From the NCBI GenBank assembly GCA_021805265.1, contig JAJZFR010000251.1, positions 8,079 through 15,534 on the forward strand: a DNA stretch of 7,456 nt. Direction: 5' to 3'. The position numbers were made by a program, and so were the translations under genes. Positions 5,014-7,456 of the stretch are shown piece after piece. The notes under the pieces are model-generated. The model saw nothing but the letters and a program-made list of their open reading frames with translations. It searched no databases and was not told where the DNA came from. Every line of letters begins with the position of its first letter. Position 1 is the first letter of the stretch. Source of the DNA: Acidobacteriota bacterium. Lineage in GTDB: Bacteria; Acidobacteriota; Terriglobia; Terriglobales; Acidobacteriaceae.

Positions 5014-7329
5014 ATGGATGAGTTGACACGCGAGTTTCTGATTGAAAGCCAGGAAGGTCTGGACCGTATGGAACGGTGCCTGACCGAGCTTGAGGAGCGT
5101 CCGCAGGATAAAGAACTGCTGGGCGATATTTTTCGTTCGGTGCATACGATCAAGGGGACGACGGGATTCCTGGGTTTCAAACGGCTGGAGAAGCTGGCTC
5201 ATGCGGGAGAAAACCTGCTGGGATTGTTGCGCGACGGCAAGCTGGTGGCCAACCAGGGGATCATCACGGGGCTTTTGCAGTTGCTGGATGGATTGCGCGG
5301 GATATTGAAGAACATTGAAGAGGAGAGCGGCGAGGGCGCGGACGAGGATGTTGCGCTGATCGAGCGGCTGCATGTGTTGCAGGATCCGGGCGCGTCAGGA
5401 AGCGCGTCGGGGAGCGTGTCGGGGACTGTTCCGGCGACAGTTTCGGCGAATGCTGTGCCGGGGGTGACCCAGGCAGAGGCGGCGGAACCGGCGGAGATGG
5501 TGGCGAGGGGGACGAAGAGTGGTCCTCCGACCTTGCCAGAGGCGACGACGGCGCCCGCTCCGACGGGTGGGTTGGGACAGGTGTTGCCGCCCGCGCCGAG
5601 TGAGTCAGGGGTCGAGCCAGCGCGTCCGAAGGGAAGCGCGACGGCAGCGACGGACAGTACGCTGCGCGTGGACGTGATGCTGCTGAACCGGATGATGAAT
5701 CTGGTGGGCGAGCTGGTGTTGACGCGGAACCAGATCTTGCAGGCGACGTCGCAGGATGCGAACCTGACGCTGCTTTCGCGGCGGCTGGATATGGTGACGG
5801 CGGATTTGCGCGAGTCAGTGATGAAGGCGCGGATGCAGCCGGTGTCGAATGTTTTCTCGAAGTTTCCGAGGATTATCCGCGACCTTTCGCAGATGCTGAA
5901 CCGCAAGGTTCGGCTGGTGTTGGAGGGCCAGGAGACGGAGCTGGACAAGAGCCTGCTGGAGGCGATCAAAGACCCGTTGACTCATGCGGTGCGGAATTCG
6001 ATGGATCACGGGATCGAGCCGCCGGAGGTGCGTGTGGCGGCGGGCAAGGATGCCGAGGGTGTGCTGAAGCTGCGGGCGTACCAGGAGAGCAGCCACGTGA
6101 TTATCGAGGTGTCGGATGACGGCGCCGGGATCGGCGTGGAGCGGGTGAGGAACAAGGCGATCGAGCGCGGACTGATTACCGCGGAACGGGCGTCGCAGCT
6201 AGCCGAGCGGGAGCTATTGCAGTTGATCTTCCTGCCGGGATTTTCGACGGCGGAGGCGGTGACGAACGTGAGCGGCCGCGGGGTCGGGATGGACGTGGTT
6301 CGGACCAACGTGGAGAAGATCGGCGGGAAGGTTGAGCTGGAGTCGAAGCCGGGGAAGGGAACAACGCTGCGGCTGCGGATTCCGCTGACGCTGGCGATTA
6401 TTCCGGCGCTGATTGTGCGCAGCCTGGGGCAGAGTTTTGCGCTGCCGCAGGGGGCGCTTTCGGAGCTGGTGCATATTCCGCCGGAGCGGTATGGGTCAGA
6501 GATCGAGTGGATTGAAGGGGCGCCGCTGTATCGGCTGCGCGGAAATCTGTTGCCGCTGGTGTTTCTGGATCGGATGTTGAAGCCGGGGATGAGTGGCAAG
6601 GCTGGAGCGGAGCGGGACAACTTCATTGCGGTGCTGGACGTGGATGGCCGGCGATTCGGACTGGTGGTGGACGGGCTGGCGGACCCGGAAGAGATTGTGG
6701 TGAAGCCGCTGAGCGGGGTGTTGAAGTCGATCGGGTTGTATTCGGGAGCGACGGTGCTGGGGAGCGGGGATCTGGCGCTGATTCTGGATCCGAGTTCGAT
6801 TGCGACGCGTGGAGGCGTGAGCATGCGGGTCGAAGAAGAGCGCGCGGAACTGGCCGGGCAGACGGAGGAGAACGGTTTGAAGGGCGCGGAGTATCTGCTG
6901 GTCGAGGCGGCCGAGCGTCGGGCGGCGATTGCGCTGGGCGACGTGCTGCGAATCGAGCGGATACCGGTTTCTCGGATCGAGTACATGGGCTATCGGCCGG
7001 TGTTGAACTTCGAGGGGCAACTGTTGCCGGTGGAGGACTCTGGCGGTGTGCTGGCGACGTTGGGCGGGAACGCGGAGGCACAGTTGACGGTGGTGGTTTG
7101 TCGGGATGGAAATCGTCACGTGGGGGTCGCGGTGAGCGCGGTGCTGGATGTGGCCTCGGGCGGGGATCTCTTTGAAGCAGGGACGCAGCAGGCGGCGGGT
7201 GGCGTGACGCTGTTGAAGGAGCGCGTGACGGGGATTGTGGATTTGAGCGGAGTGCAGCCGCTGCCGGTTCAGGCGGCGGGCGAGATGCAGCAGTCGGAGT
7301 GGAATGCACTGCCGGAGGGGGTTCGATAA
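5014..7329 (+). CDS. cheA: Chemotaxis histidine kinase CheA with two CheW-like domains
   Basis: Cytoplasmic kinase that, coupled to receptors by CheW, autophosphorylates and passes phosphate to CheY and CheB. It has 771 residues. P1 (Hpt), about 1-105, carries His44 in HTIKGTTGFLGF. Residues 120-215 are a Ser/Ala/Pro/Gly-rich linker where a P2 CheY-binding domain would lie; I see no fold there. P3 dimerisation, about 216-275: LRVDVMLLNRMMNLVGELV. P4 ATPase, about 276-457: N box HAVRNSMDHGIE (324-335), G1 DDGAGI (368-373), GFSTAE (409-414) and G2 GRGVGMDVV (421-429), all intact. P5 (CheW-like), about 458-597. A second CheW-like domain follows at about 622-755, after a charged linker; it opens with EYLLVEAAERRAAIALGDVLRIERI. 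The ATG at 5014 starts the Hpt helix directly, with only a weak GAGAG 5 bases upstream. The sigma-28 promoter upstream and the CheW-like gene 2 bases downstream mark it as first gene of a chemosensory operon. Confidence 0.96.
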   Translation: MDELTREFLIESQEGLDRMERCLTELEERPQDKELLGDIFRSVHTIKGTTGFLGFKRLEKLAHAGENLLGLLRDGKLVANQGIITGLLQLLDGLRGILKNIEEESGEGADEDVALIERLHVLQDPGASGSASGSVSGTVPATVSANAVPGVTQAEAAEPAEMVARGTKSGPPTLPEATTAPAPTGGLGQVLPPAPSESGVEPARPKGSATAATDSTLRVDVMLLNRMMNLVGELVLTRNQILQATSQDANLTLLSRRLDMVTADLRESVMKARMQPVSNVFSKFPRIIRDLSQMLNRKVRLVLEGQETELDKSLLEAIKDPLTHAVRNSMDHGIEPPEVRVAAGKDAEGVLKLRAYQESSHVIIEVSDDGAGIGVERVRNKAIERGLITAERASQLAERELLQLIFLPGFSTAEAVTNVSGRGVGMDVVRTNVEKIGGKVELESKPGKGTTLRLRIPLTLAIIPALIVRSLGQSFALPQGALSELVHIPPERYGSEIEWIEGAPLYRLRGNLLPLVFLDRMLKPGMSGKAGAERDNFIAVLDVDGRRFGLVVDGLADPEEIVVKPLSGVLKSIGLYSGATVLGSGDLALILDPSSIATRGGVSMRVEEERAELAGQTEENGLKGAEYLLVEAAERRAAIALGDVLRIERIPVSRIEYMGYRPVLNFEGQLLPVEDSGGVLATLGGNAEAQLTVVVCRDGNRHVGVAVSAVLDVASGGDLFEAGTQQAAGGVTLLKERVTGIVDLSGVQPLPVQAAGEMQQSEWNALPEGVR
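7314..7321 (+). promoter_or_regulatory. Ribosome binding site of the gene after cheA
   Basis: GGAGGGGG lies inside the last codons of cheA, 10 bases before the ATG at 7332. Being within cheA and next to its stop codon, it would favour translational coupling. Confidence 0.5.
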
Positions 7330-7331
7330 GC

Positions 7332-7456
7332 ATGGAAAACGAGCGGACGAGCGAGCAGGGATTGCAGACGAGTGGAATGCCGGGGATGCGGCGACAGAAG
7401 AAGGCGACGGGGACGCTGGTCGAGGTGTGTTCGGTGCGTGTGGGCGAGACGCTGTT
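7332..7456 (+). CDS. Probable CheW-like coupling protein (5' part only, cut by window edge)
   Basis: 41 complete codons are visible. The first 25 or so residues are polar and Gln/Arg/Lys-rich (MENERTSEQG, then MRRQKKA), as in a flexible N-terminal tail. They lead into LVEVCSVRVGETL, which resembles the opening beta strand of CheW domains (a hydrophobic strand followed by (V)GxxxFGI); the window ends just where FGI would be expected. Position supports this: cheW commonly follows cheA, and here only 2 bases separate the cheA TAA from the ATG, with GGAGGGGG 10 bases upstream. If correct, it would dock receptors to CheA's P5 domain. With so little sequence another chemotaxis protein with a CheW domain cannot be excluded. 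Confidence 0.6.
   Translation, partial: MENERTSEQGLQTSGMPGMRRQKKATGTLVEVCSVRVGETL

Noticed and set aside
6006..6986. Minus-strand frame of 326 codons opposite cheA (and a similar one at 5199-5969)
   Set aside because: They are Ser/Pro/Arg-rich shadows within the ATPase and P5 coding region of cheA, with no motif of their own.

Overview
The window reads as a stretch of a high-GC bacterial chromosome. The best guess is an acidobacterium of the Terriglobia/Acidobacteriaceae type. This rests on the base composition and on the kelch lipoprotein, whose blades carry the YGTEGTA / NxPGxR / SGNxWLFGG signature familiar from that group. It is an inference, since there is no rRNA or other phylogenetic marker here.

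Layout, left to right. (1) Positions 1-2610, minus strand: a pyrimidine-nucleoside salvage pair. A thymidine-phosphorylase gene (deoA, 2610 to 1261) is followed after 88 bases by a concentrative nucleoside transporter gene (nupC type, starting at 1172 and running off the left edge). (2) Positions 2611-2739: a 129-base divergent control region with plausible promoters in both directions and short inverted repeats. (3) Positions 2740-4260, plus strand: a lipoprotein made of six kelch blades, lower in GC than its neighbours. (4) Positions 4315-4806, minus strand: a tetrameric-type cytidine deaminase (cdd) with an unusual 20-residue insertion built from four 15-base tandem repeats. (5) Positions 4807-5013: a divergent region holding a near-consensus sigma-28 (FliA) promoter aimed right. 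(6) Positions 5014-7329, plus strand: a CheA histidine kinase with no visible P2 domain and two CheW-like regulatory domains. A probable cheW gene follows 2 bases later and is cut by the right edge.

How the genes work together. NupC would import nucleosides, Cdd would deaminate (deoxy)cytidine to (deoxy)uridine, and DeoA would split deoxyuridine or thymidine into base and 2-deoxyribose-1-phosphate. The three form one catabolic/salvage route, although the kelch gene lies between cdd and deoA-nupC on the opposite strand. CheA and the CheW-like protein begin a chemosensory operon, and the sigma-28 promoter ties it to flagellar motility.

I see no wholly new system. The points most worth a second look are the sigma-28 promoter, the double-P5 CheA, the in-frame minisatellite in cdd, and the kelch gene inside the salvage locus. 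No RNA genes, insertion sequences or CRISPR arrays were recognised, and no gene-free stretch exceeds about 210 bases.
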